A stretch of DNA of 64,000 nucleotides, taken from assembly GCA_022647725.1 (NCBI GenBank), contig JALCLG010000001.1:1978784-2042783 (forward strand), in the 5' to 3' direction. The DNA comes from Bacilli bacterium (GTDB taxonomy: Bacteria; Bacillota_I; Bacilli_A; RFN20; CAG-288). Under the pieces are notes generated by a model. That model was not told the origin of the DNA. It saw nothing but the letters and a program-made list of their open reading frames with translations, and ran no database searches. A program made the translations under genes and the position numbers. The number at the start of each line of letters is the position of its first letter. Position 1 is the first letter of the stretch. Of this stretch, positions 25,530 through 33,956 are shown piece by piece.

Positions 25530-28424
25530 TTATTGAGCCTTCGTCTCAGCTGTCTTCTCAGCAGGTTTGACCGTGGCAGGATTCTTTTCTTTCTTGTAGG
25601 ACTGACGGATAGCGAAGAAGCCCCAGACAATCAGGCCGACCGGAAGAGCGATATCGACGATGAGCAGAGCAACTCTCCACTTCGCCATCTTGTAGCCGAC
25701 GACCTTCTTGACATTCGAATTGGCCATCGCATATAAGGTTTCGTGAGTGGCATTCCGTAAGATGGTCATATCGGCGGCACTGGTCACATCGGCGAAGTCA
25801 CTGCCGGCAGCCGGCTGCGAAACCAGATCGAGCGTTCCGCCAGCGTAGAGGATGGCATGTGGCTTCATATACGTATTGTGGTGCGTATCGAAGTCGGTGA
25901 TGACGGCACCATGGAAGCCCCATTCATTTCTTAAGACAGCGGTGCAGAGATTGTAGGTGCAGCCGACCCAACGGGTTCCGATACGGTTGAAGGAAGTCAT
26001 CACGCCACGGCTCTTGCCGACCTTGACAGCCTTCTCAAACGGCTTGAGGTAAAGTTCACGGAGAGCCTGTTCGGTCATGAAGGAGCAGACACCGTTACTA
26101 TCACGGTTAGTCTCCTGCTCGTTGCCGACGAAGTGCTTGAGGTAAGTGGTCATACCCTTGCTGTTGGCACCCTTGACTTCATAAGCAGCCATCATACCGG
26201 AGAGATACGGATCTTCGGAGAAGTATTCGCAGCAACGTCCGCAGAACGGCGAACGGTGAAGGTTCATTGCCGGAGCATACCAGCCCGTATACGGACGGCC
26301 ATCGCCTTTGACATTGCCAACCAGACCTTCGTTGCCGACGGCTTGGCCCATCTTCTCGATGAGCTCTTTGTTCCAAGTGGCACCGCTGATCGGTTCGCAG
26401 CAATACTTCGTCGTGGAGTAAACAGTCGGATCGCCCATGAAGACGGTTAAGCCAACCGGGCCATCAGAATCGGTGGTCTTCGGTTTGCCGATGGAAGCAA
26501 TGGCAGCGGTGTTGAAGCCGGCATTACGAAGCATATCCAATTCTTCATCGGCCGTTACTTCATCAAGCAAGGTATCCCATTTCGCATCATTGTAATCCAG
26601 ACCGAACATATCGAAGAAATTGACATCGCCGCTGACACCGGTCTTCGGCATGGTGGTATAGGTGCTGGCTAAGGGGTTATCGGTGGTGGTCGTATCCTTC
26701 AAAGCCGTCAGCATATCCGCCGTGAGTTCACGGTCGGTGGCTGTCGGGGAAGCCGGCCAAGTGCCATCCCAATTGCTACGAGAAAGAATGGTCTGTAGAT
26801 GAGAGCCGACATCTTCGAAGCGATTCTCGACCTTATTGCCGGTCACAGGATCGGTATCCCACTGAATGTTAGCGGACGTAAGAGCAATGGAATTGGTCTT
26901 ATCATGAGCGGTATGGGCAGCATAGATGGTATAAGATCCTGCATCCAGCTCATAGCCCTTGAAACCATTGGCGTTGGCATCGGTAGCATCGTAGGAAGCA
27001 AAATCATACGGATCAACAGTAACCGTCACGTCTTCAGATTTGCCAGGCTCGATGATGCCGGTCTTTTCAAAGCCGACTAAGACACGAGCCGACTTTTCAA
27101 TGCCACCGGCCGTATACGGAGCCGCAGCATAGATTTCCACAACATCCTTACCGGCAACAGAACCGGAATTGGTGACGGTGACATTGACATCAAAGGTCTG
27201 GCCTTTGGTGATGGTCGTCGCCGTGGCCGTAGCCTGGGACCAAGTGAAATTGGTGTAGCTTAAGCCATAGCCGAACGGATAGACGACATTGCTGTTATAC
27301 CAGGTATCGCCATCGGTTTCGCCGCGGGTCTCATAGTAACGATAACCAACATAAATGCCTTCTTCATAATCCGTGAAATAGTAGAGCTTGTTCTTGCCGC
27401 CGCTGGTGAAGCGGTTGCCATCGGTCGTGCCGTTGTCGCCGAAGTTGTTGTAAGACGGATTGGATTTGAAATCGCGGACATAGGTATCGGTAAGGTGGCC
27501 GCTGGGATTGACAGTTCCGTTAAGAATCTCGCCAACCGCCATGGCACCCTGACCGCCCGGGAAGCCCATCCAAAGCACAGCATCAATCTTATCATTGTCT
27601 TCCAGAGCACTGCAGTTCAGCTGGTTGGCGGCATTGATGAGGACCACGACCTTTTTGAACATGCCCGAATCCGTAATGGACGAAATCAAAGCCGTTTCAT
27701 TGGGATCCATATCGAGGAAGGTCTTGGAGGTATCCCCTATCTGAGCGCGCGGAAGATCGAAGCCTTCGCCGCCGACACGGGTCAGAACAATGATAGCGGC
27801 ATCGCTGTAACTATCATAGGAATTGCGGATCTTATCGGTGTAGGAAGCAATCGGAGTCTCGCCGACATCCAGCGTCGAGACGCCCGAATCCATGGCCGGA
27901 TTGGAGGTTCTTCCGGAACCGGAAGCTTTATCGTTGTAGAAATCCTTCAGGGTCGGGTTGGTGGTAAAGCCGGCATCCGTCAAAGAATCATAAAGGCTCT
28001 TGGCACCGGCCACATCGGAACCGGCCGAACCGGAACCCGAAAGGGCGATGTTGACAGAGTTCTTGCCGAACACGGAAACCTTGCTGCCTTTGGCAATCGG
28101 GAGAGCGTTGTTCTTGTTCTTTAAGAGAACCATGCCTTCCTCGCAAAGCTCAACATTGGTATCGTTGCCATTCTTCAAAGCGGCAGACTTCGTATCTAAG
28201 CCTTTATCGTTTTCAAAATGTGGCTTGTAGTTGGCATCCAGAATGGCCCGTTCGCCACCGGCCACCATATCGATCAGACTCGAGAACTGCTCACTGGTTG
28301 CCAGGACGCTCACGACTATCAGAAGTATGACGAGAACGGCACTGACAATAAACCAGATGCGGGAATGGACGTGTGAGAAGATGACTTGAAAAGGATTACG
28401 TTTCTTCGTTTTCTGTTTTTCCAT
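25530..28424 (-). CDS. Membrane-anchored permuted GH3 glycosidase
   Basis: 964 residues with the same layout as the enzyme at 10504-13542: N-terminal membrane helix (about 22-43), alpha/beta sandwich with EEGMVLLKNKNNALPI (95-110) and acid/base candidate Glu220 in GGEGFD, FnIII-like domain, (beta/alpha)8 barrel with RSPFCGRCCEYFSEDP and nucleophile candidate Asp844 in VITDF, then a C-terminal membrane helix (about 915-937) and a Lys-rich tail. Start placed at 28424 because AAAGGAG lies 12 bases upstream; the longer frame to 28475 lacks a site. Single-gene transcript with its own LytTR-type promoter and terminator. Sugar specificity unknown. Confidence 0.9.
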   Translation of the reverse strand: MEKQKTKKRNPFQVIFSHVHSRIWFIVSAVLVILLIVVSVLATSEQFSSLIDMVAGGERAILDANYKPHFENDKGLDTKSAALKNGNDTNVELCEEGMVLLKNKNNALPIAKGSKVSVFGKNSVNIALSGSGSAGSDVAGAKSLYDSLTDAGFTTNPTLKDFYNDKASGSGRTSNPAMDSGVSTLDVGETPIASYTDKIRNSYDSYSDAAIIVLTRVGGEGFDLPRAQIGDTSKTFLDMDPNETALISSITDSGMFKKVVVLINAANQLNCSALEDNDKIDAVLWMGFPGGQGAMAVGEILNGTVNPSGHLTDTYVRDFKSNPSYNNFGDNGTTDGNRFTSGGKNKLYYFTDYEEGIYVGYRYYETRGETDGDTWYNSNVVYPFGYGLSYTNFTWSQATATATTITKGQTFDVNVTVTNSGSVAGKDVVEIYAAAPYTAGGIEKSARVLVGFEKTGIIEPGKSEDVTVTVDPYDFASYDATDANANGFKGYELDAGSYTIYAAHTAHDKTNSIALTSANIQWDTDPVTGNKVENRFEDVGSHLQTILSRSNWDGTWPASPTATDRELTADMLTALKDTTTTDNPLASTYTTMPKTGVSGDVNFFDMFGLDYNDAKWDTLLDEVTADEELDMLRNAGFNTAAIASIGKPKTTDSDGPVGLTVFMGDPTVYSTTKYCCEPISGATWNKELIEKMGQAVGNEGLVGNVKGDGRPYTGWYAPAMNLHRSPFCGRCCEYFSEDPYLSGMMAAYEVKGANSKGMTTYLKHFVGNEQETNRDSNGVCSFMTEQALRELYLKPFEKAVKVGKSRGVMTSFNRIGTRWVGCTYNLCTAVLRNEWGFHGAVITDFDTHHNTYMKPHAILYAGGTLDLVSQPAAGSDFADVTSAADMTILRNATHETLYAMANSNVKKVVGYKMAKWRVALLIVDIALPVGLIVWGFFAIRQSYKKEKNPATVKPAEKTAETKAQ

Positions 28425-28505
28425 AGTTAACTTTTTCTCCTTTGATGGTTGACTGGAACTCTTTCTTCCCCTCAAAAGAAAAAGTCCCTTTCCTTTCTGC
28501 TGATA

Positions 28506-28573
28506 AGTTTAGGATAAAAGGGGTTTCATTGTAATCAAAACTCCTTATCCTTGTGTGATAATTTCGTAAACTT
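28506..28573 (-). promoter_or_regulatory. LytTR-type promoter of the GH3 gene at 25530-28424
   Basis: Minus strand: AAGTTTACG (28565-28573), AAGGATAAG (28544-28552) 21 bp on, then the block ATGAAACCCCTTTTAT and a weak -10 TAAACT (28506-28511), 32 bases from the second repeat. The second repeat is the most divergent of the set. This and the flanking 28425-28692 stretch hold no gene. Confidence 0.5.
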
Positions 28574-28692
28574 ATCGCCTTTTTCTCCGCCGGGTCTTTT
28601 TCGGTTGGAAATCCCCAACAACGGACGGCTTTTTGTTCCTTTGACGTCGGAAACCGAATAGGATTCCGCCAGGGAATTCTTCTTTTCCGACC

Positions 28693-28724
28693 AAAAAAGC
28701 CTTTGCTTTCGGGGCAAAGGCTTT
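28693..28724 (-). terminator. Terminator of lipoprotein 2
   Basis: AAGCCTTTGC / GCAAAGGCTT with an A run on the + strand side, about 17 bases after the stop codon. Confidence 0.85.
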
Positions 28725-28740
28725 TGGAGTTCCGTCAAAT

Positions 28741-29490
28741 TTAGTAAACCGTCGGAGTCCAGGTCAGCTTGGCATCGCCATAGCCGGAGATCTTGAAGCA
28801 ATCAATGAGCGGAGCAGTGGCAACCATCGTGCCACCCATGGCATTGGTATTCTGCGTGAGATAGGTAATGGTATTCTCACCGGCCTTGATGGCAGCGCTG
28901 GTCGAAACGGTGTAATCCGCAAAGGCCTTATGCTTGCCGGAAGACTGGGACGGAACATCATCCATGGTAACCTTCGAATATAACTGAATGGCACCATTCA
29001 GTTTTACCTGGCAATCGGTGCAAGAGAAGGAAATAGGGAAGAATTCGCCCGAAATACGCCAAACCAATTTGGCACCGGTAACAGCCTTATCGGAAGTGAA
29101 GGTGTAGGACAAAGAGCAGCCACTGGCATAAAGGTAGGAGACGAACTTGCCAGCCGAAGCACCATAAGAGCCATCTGTATCATTGATGATGATATCCGTC
29201 GAATTGCCCGTTCCCGAGAAACCCGGGCCGGAGAAATCTTCAATATCCGGACTGCATTCGGCTTCCATGATGAACGTGGAATCATCGCCAGCCGTGCTGG
29301 TCGAGGTACCCGTACTCGTCCCGGTAGAAGTCCCGGTCGAAGCTCCGGTGCTGGTCGTAGAAACGGCTGTCGAAGCAGTGGATGTGGCGGATGTAGACGT
29401 CTTGGTTGACGTAGCCGTTGAGGTGGTCTTGACGCAGCCAACGGTCAGAAACATCAACGGCAATACGAACAAAAGATTCTTCTTATTCAT
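28741..29490 (-). CDS. Lipoprotein with carbohydrate-binding-like module
   Basis: 249 residues. Signal peptide with lipobox TVGC (Cys19), a low-complexity Ser/Thr linker (about 22-68, repeated TSTGTSTG units), then one beta-rich module (70-249, starting FIMEAECSPD with SGPGFSG). The module matches the C-terminal module of lipoprotein 1 (13565-14971): same SGPG motif at the start and a GGTMVATAPLIDCFKI-type end (GTTMLAHAPLVDALKI there). The ExE opening and layout recall CBM6/CBM35-like sugar-binding domains. Likely a surface glycan-binding protein. Own promoter with the best LytTR repeats of the cluster. Confidence 0.75.
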   Translation of the reverse strand: MNKKNLLFVLPLMFLTVGCVKTTSTATSTKTSTSATSTASTAVSTTSTGASTGTSTGTSTGTSTSTAGDDSTFIMEAECSPDIEDFSGPGFSGTGNSTDIIINDTDGSYGASAGKFVSYLYASGCSLSYTFTSDKAVTGAKLVWRISGEFFPISFSCTDCQVKLNGAIQLYSKVTMDDVPSQSSGKHKAFADYTVSTSAAIKAGENTITYLTQNTNAMGGTMVATAPLIDCFKISGYGDAKLTWTPTVY

Positions 29491-29573
29491 GTTTCTTCCT
29501 CCTTTGGTCAGCCACTCCCATAGCTGACCCTACATGGAATAAATCCTGACCCCTGGGGGTTCAGATTTCATTT

Positions 29574-29640
29574 AGACTAATGTAAAGGGCTTTCAAAATC
29601 ATAATATTCTCTTAACTTTGGCACCCCTTAACGTAAACTT
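29574..29640 (-). promoter_or_regulatory. LytTR-type promoter of lipoprotein 2
   Basis: Minus strand: AAGTTTACG (29632-29640), AAAGTTAAG (29611-29619) 21 bp on, 31 bases to TAGTCT (29574-29579), with TGAAAGCCCTTTACAT next to the -10. The second repeat fits the published LytTR consensus [TA][AC][CA]GTTN[AG][TG] at all nine positions. Confidence 0.65.
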
Positions 29641-29644
29641 GCGT

Positions 29645-29677
29645 AAAAAAACGCCCGGGATTGCTCCCAGGCGCTTT
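29645..29677 (-). terminator. Terminator of the GH3 gene at 29715-33554
   Basis: CGCCcGGGA / TCCCaGGCG with loop TTGC and seven A on the + strand side. It lies directly against the upstream LytTR repeat of the next transcript, so the intergenic region is fully used. Confidence 0.85.
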
Positions 29678-29714
29678 TAAACTTATCAGATCAGCACGAC
29701 CCAAGCGTCAGTGA

Positions 29715-32700
29715 TTAGTTCTTCTTCTTGAGGAAGACGAGAACCAAAGCACCGCAGGCAGCAACGATACCGACAATGCCGACGACCATGCCGACAACAC
29801 CTAAGGTCGAAGCACTCTTGGCAGCGGCAGCAGCCTTCTCAGCAGCAGCGTTAGCCGTGGCAGCATCAGAGTTGGCAGTAGCGGCAGCAGCGTTGGCAGA
29901 TGTAGCGTTGGCGTTGGCAGCCGAGGCAGCAGCGTTGGCAGCGGCAGCGGCAGCATTGGCAGAGGCAGCATCCGAAGTAGCCTTATCAGCGGTCTCCTGA
30001 GCAACCTGAGTCGGATCCTTGTAGTCAGCAGACTGAGCGATAGTCAGCGTGAAGTCCTGGAAGAATTCCTTGGAAGTCGTGGACCCGCTGGAACCGGAAG
30101 TGGTGGTTAACTGAATGACATCAAGCGTGAAAGTGAAAGTACCGGCAGCCGTCGGAGTACCAGTGATAGCGCCATTGGCATCCATGGAGAGGCCCGCCGG
30201 AAGTGTCGAACCGGCCTTCAGTCCATAGTTGACCGTGACAGTGGCAGAGGTCGTCTGAGAAGGAACAATCTTCTCGGAAGAGATCTGAGCGGTGAAAGCA
30301 GTACCCACTGTGCCTTCGGTCTTATCGATGGCGAAGGTCGGAGTAACCACGATGTTGACGGTCTTGGAATACGTAATCCAGCCATCGGCATGAGCAGTCA
30401 CCGTGACCTTATAGGTCCCGGAATTGGCAATCGTGCCGGAGATGACACCCTGCGTGGAGATGGAGACACCGGTCGGAAGACCCGTCGCAGTGTAATGGAT
30501 ATCCTGAGTTCCGACAACTGTCTTGTCAGCAGCAACAGAACCCGAGAAGGCAACACCGGCACCGGCATCCAATTCAGTAGCTGCAGCAGTCCAGGCAGTG
30601 AAGTCAAGATGGTTCTTCTGAGTATTGGAGTTGGCAGTGACATAGAGCAGTCTCTTCATGGACTGACGATAAGCGGAATAGAGGTTCCAAAGTTCCGTTC
30701 CATCTTCAAGAACAGGAACCTTCTTCGTTGCATCCCAGGTTCCGAAGTTCGCCTTCAGCTGAGCAGCGGTAAGCGAACCGAAGCCTAACAGAGTATCGCA
30801 GCCAGCAATACGGGCCATCAAGCCGTTGGAATACGGCGACGTTCCGTAGTTGAAGGAGCCGGCATCGGTTTCGACGAAGCCATCGAAGCCCCATTCACCA
30901 CGAAGCATATTGGTCATTTCGGCGTAGTCATCGTAGTTGGCAACGAAGCCAATCGCGTTCATACCGCCCATAACGGCCTTCGAACCACCCTCTTCCGCAG
31001 CATAACGGAACGGCTTGAAGTAGATTTCACGGAGAGCCTGTTCCGAAGCGAAGGTATGGATACCCGAACGCCGTGTTTCCTGATCGTTGAGAGCCATATG
31101 CTTCATGAAGGCATAGACACCCTTCTTCTGGGCAGCCTTGATGGAGGCAGCAGCGATCTTTCCGCCTAACAGACCATCTTCCGAATAGTACTCGAAGCAA
31201 CGGCCGGAGAACGGTGAACGATGCGTATCCATGGCCGGACCATACCAGCCATTTCTGCCGCCCCAGAGCGATTCCTCGCCGATGCAATCACCAAATTCAG
31301 CAGCTAATTCGACATTGTACGTTGCAGCAATCGTGGCTTCAACCGGGTAATCGACACAGTAGACGCCCGAAGGACCATCGATATCAGTGCCACGCGGCTT
31401 GCCAATGGAGGCAGCAGCGCCGTTCTGCCAACCGCAGTTGGTGACGGTATTGACAATGTCATACCAGCTCATCTCATTGAGTGCTGTCTCATAGTCGGCA
31501 TCATCATAGGCTTTGCCGTCTAAGGTTGCGAAGGTAACAGTACCCGTCTTCTCCTGATCATAACCCTTGGCGGAAATCACGGCCTGGGTCTGACGCTGAT
31601 CGGCCAAGACCGTGCCAGCGGCATGCTCAACAGTGAGATAACCGGCGACATCCGTCGTTCCCTCAGAGTTGGCCGGAGTCATAATGGCAGAACCATAAGC
31701 TAAGGCATAACCCGAAGCGCTTAAGGTGCCATCGCCAGCAACCGGAGCAGCAGGCATGACAAGATGGTTAGCGGAAGCACGCGTCATCGCAGTAAACTTA
31801 ACACCATCCGTAGCTAACGGAAGCGAACGATACGGATTGTCAATATCGCTGGCAGTGCCATCGGGCTTGGAAACCTTGGCAGAGAACTGATTGACAACCT
31901 TGTTCGACGTGACGCCATCGGTATCATAGTCGATATTGCTAGCCGCCGTGAAAGTGACACTGCCGCCATCGACCGTGTGAGAATCGGGCTGAATGCCGAC
32001 AACGATATCGCCAGCATCAATCTCATAACCCATATGACCATCTTTGTTGGCATCATTGTAATCATAGGAACCCATATCTTCGACATTGAAGTCAATTTCG
32101 ACATCTTCCGTTTCGCCAGGTTCAAGCAGTTTGGTCTTGGCAAAACCGACAAGATTACGGCTGGCCTTTTCGATGCCGCCCTCGATGTAGGTCGGATTGG
32201 CAAAGGCCTCAACGACCTTCTTGCCAGCGACAGAACCGGTATTCTCAACCGTGACGATCATCTTAACAGCCTTGGTCGTCTTGGTCAGAGCCGTAGCTAC
32301 ATTGCCATCCAAGGTGGCGCTCTTCAGCGTCATCGAGAAGGTGGTGTAGCTTAAGCCATAGCCGAACGGATAGACGACGTTGTCCTTATACCAGGCTTCG
32401 CCCTCGGTTGCCTTATCGGTTGCCATGGTCTCATAGTACTTATAGCCAACATAGATGCCCTCTTCGTATTCGAGGTACTTGTTGACAGAGGAGCTCTTGT
32501 TGAAATCAGCAATGCCGGTACCATCGCTAGGACCCGTCAACGTGTAGTTGGTAGGATAAGTGACCTTGCCATTCGTCGTCACCGCAGCACTTGTCTGGTG
32601 GTTATCACCGAAGTTCTGGAACGTCGGATCCTTGGTGAAATCAGCCGGGAAGATATCGACCGTGTGGCCCGACGGATTGACCTTGCCGGTCAGAATGTCG

Positions 32701-33554
32701 CCGACCGCATAGAAGCCGGTGCCGCCCGGGCCTCCGGTCCAGAGGATGCCATTGACTTTAGCATCGGCCTGAACTTCGCCGAGTTCCATCGGGTTGGAGG
32801 AGTTGACAACAAGGATAACCTTTCCAAAATTGGCTTCAGCTAAGGCTAAGGTCTGCTTTTCATTGTAAGACAGTTCAAGGTAATGGGTGTCATGCTTATA
32901 CTTGGTGCCATCAACAGTGTCCTTGGTATTATCATCGACGATATCCGTGGTCGGAATATCCGAACCTTCGGAACCCGTACGGGTGATGAACATGATGGCC
33001 GCATCGTTATAGGCAGAGAAGGAAGCCTTGGTCGCATTATCAATGGAATCGACCGGAGTCTCACCGACATCCGCAACACCACCGAACATACCCGAACCCG
33101 AATGTCTGCCCGGGCCCGAACGCGAGGCATCCGAATAGAAAGCCTTCATCTTCGGATTGACGACAAAGCCGGCTTCATCCAGGGAATCATAGAGACCGAC
33201 TGGAGTGAAGACACCCTTCGAAGAACCAGAACCGCCACCGCCGATGGACGGATTGACGGAAGCCTTGCCGAAAACAGTGATGTTCTTAACACCTGCTAAT
33301 GGCAATGTGCCATCGTTCTTCAGAAGAATCATGCCTTCATCGGAGATTTCGCGACCCAGTTCCTTGCCTTTGGCAAAGACTTCATCCTCGGAATTGTAAG
33401 CAGAGTAATAATTCTTATAAGTAACAGCTGCACTCTGCTTAATCGGCTTAATGGCGGATAAACCGGCTACCGAAGAGCCCGTCTCGACCGCGAATAAGCC
33501 AAAGCCTAACACACCGGCAACGGCTAGAAACAAACTTGTCTTGGTTTTTCTCAT
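29715..33554 (-). CDS. Secreted, C-terminally anchored permuted GH3 glycosidase with Ala-rich stalk
   Basis: 1279 residues. Signal peptide or anchor (1-30), alpha/beta sandwich with DEGMILLKNDGTLPL (72-86) and acid/base candidate Glu196 in GSEGSD, FnIII-like domain (about 430-540), barrel (about 690-1000) with RSPFSGRCFEYYSEDG (about 779-794) and nucleophile candidate Asp897 in VETDAG. Two He_PIG-type Ig-like domains follow (LPTGVSISTQGVISG near 1040 and LPAGLSMDANGAITG near 1110). Residues about 1185-1248 are a stalk of repeating Ala/Asn/Ser units, then a membrane helix and tail KKKN. The stalk would hold the enzyme away from the membrane. Start supported by AAAGGAAA. Single-gene transcript. 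Confidence 0.9.
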   Translation of the reverse strand: MRKTKTSLFLAVAGVLGFGLFAVETGSSVAGLSAIKPIKQSAAVTYKNYYSAYNSEDEVFAKGKELGREISDEGMILLKNDGTLPLAGVKNITVFGKASVNPSIGGGGSGSSKGVFTPVGLYDSLDEAGFVVNPKMKAFYSDASRSGPGRHSGSGMFGGVADVGETPVDSIDNATKASFSAYNDAAIMFITRTGSEGSDIPTTDIVDDNTKDTVDGTKYKHDTHYLELSYNEKQTLALAEANFGKVILVVNSSNPMELGEVQADAKVNGILWTGGPGGTGFYAVGDILTGKVNPSGHTVDIFPADFTKDPTFQNFGDNHQTSAAVTTNGKVTYPTNYTLTGPSDGTGIADFNKSSSVNKYLEYEEGIYVGYKYYETMATDKATEGEAWYKDNVVYPFGYGLSYTTFSMTLKSATLDGNVATALTKTTKAVKMIVTVENTGSVAGKKVVEAFANPTYIEGGIEKASRNLVGFAKTKLLEPGETEDVEIDFNVEDMGSYDYNDANKDGHMGYEIDAGDIVVGIQPDSHTVDGGSVTFTAASNIDYDTDGVTSNKVVNQFSAKVSKPDGTASDIDNPYRSLPLATDGVKFTAMTRASANHLVMPAAPVAGDGTLSASGYALAYGSAIMTPANSEGTTDVAGYLTVEHAAGTVLADQRQTQAVISAKGYDQEKTGTVTFATLDGKAYDDADYETALNEMSWYDIVNTVTNCGWQNGAAASIGKPRGTDIDGPSGVYCVDYPVEATIAATYNVELAAEFGDCIGEESLWGGRNGWYGPAMDTHRSPFSGRCFEYYSEDGLLGGKIAAASIKAAQKKGVYAFMKHMALNDQETRRSGIHTFASEQALREIYFKPFRYAAEEGGSKAVMGGMNAIGFVANYDDYAEMTNMLRGEWGFDGFVETDAGSFNYGTSPYSNGLMARIAGCDTLLGFGSLTAAQLKANFGTWDATKKVPVLEDGTELWNLYSAYRQSMKRLLYVTANSNTQKNHLDFTAWTAAATELDAGAGVAFSGSVAADKTVVGTQDIHYTATGLPTGVSISTQGVISGTIANSGTYKVTVTAHADGWITYSKTVNIVVTPTFAIDKTEGTVGTAFTAQISSEKIVPSQTTSATVTVNYGLKAGSTLPAGLSMDANGAITGTPTAAGTFTFTLDVIQLTTTSGSSGSTTSKEFFQDFTLTIAQSADYKDPTQVAQETADKATSDAASANAAAAAANAAASAANANATSANAAAATANSDAATANAAAEKAAAAAKSASTLGVVGMVVGIVGIVAACGALVLVFLKKKN

Positions 33555-33692
33555 ACGTGTTTCCTTTCTTTAGAATTTCGGCAGAATTTCGGCAAAAATG
33601 ACGACACAAAAACAGCTAAAAATTGTCTGCTTGAGCCTCCCTTTTTTGTTGAGATTGCCCACTACGGACGTGAGCTATCCCAAGCTGAGACA

Positions 33693-33759
33693 ATTCTAAA
33701 ATAAAAGGGGTTTCAAAGGTTTGTAACCCCTTAACTTGTTTTGTTGTTAGCGTAAATTT
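33693..33759 (-). promoter_or_regulatory. LytTR-type promoter of the GH3 gene at 29715-33554
   Basis: Minus strand: AAATTTACG (33751-33759), CAAGTTAAG (33730-33738) 21 bp on, 31 bases to TAGAAT (33693-33698), with TTGAAACCCCTTTTAT next to the -10. Leader of about 135 bases to the start codon. Confidence 0.62.
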
Positions 33760-33956
33760 ATCGCCAAATGGCGTAGCCTTAATGCTGTAAAAGAATTAAA
33801 AAAGATAGCTTTTTTGCAATCTTTTTAATAAAACCTTGTTATTTTAGTTGGATTTTTCTTCTATTATCCAAGGCTTGTTCCTATGTTGAGAGTGGTTTTG
33901 GTGTCCGAAGAAAGAAGGATACGGACCGGATTCTTTTTCAACCCACGGTAGCGCCT
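33760..33956. other. Intergenic region between kinase 2 and the GH3 promoter
   Basis: AT-rich spacer after the kinase stop. Only weak, imperfect hairpins are visible (GTCCG/CGGAC near 33911-33936), so kinase transcripts may read on. No gene seen. Confidence 0.4.

Noticed and set aside
28535..28801. 88-codon minus-strand ORF between two transcripts
   Set aside because: It runs over the lipoprotein 2 terminator and the LytTR repeats, and has no ribosome site or family.
29280..29430. Repeat array that could suggest a CRISPR or tandem element
   Set aside because: It is the low-complexity Ser/Thr-coding linker of lipoprotein 2 with imperfect 12-base units, not spaced repeats.
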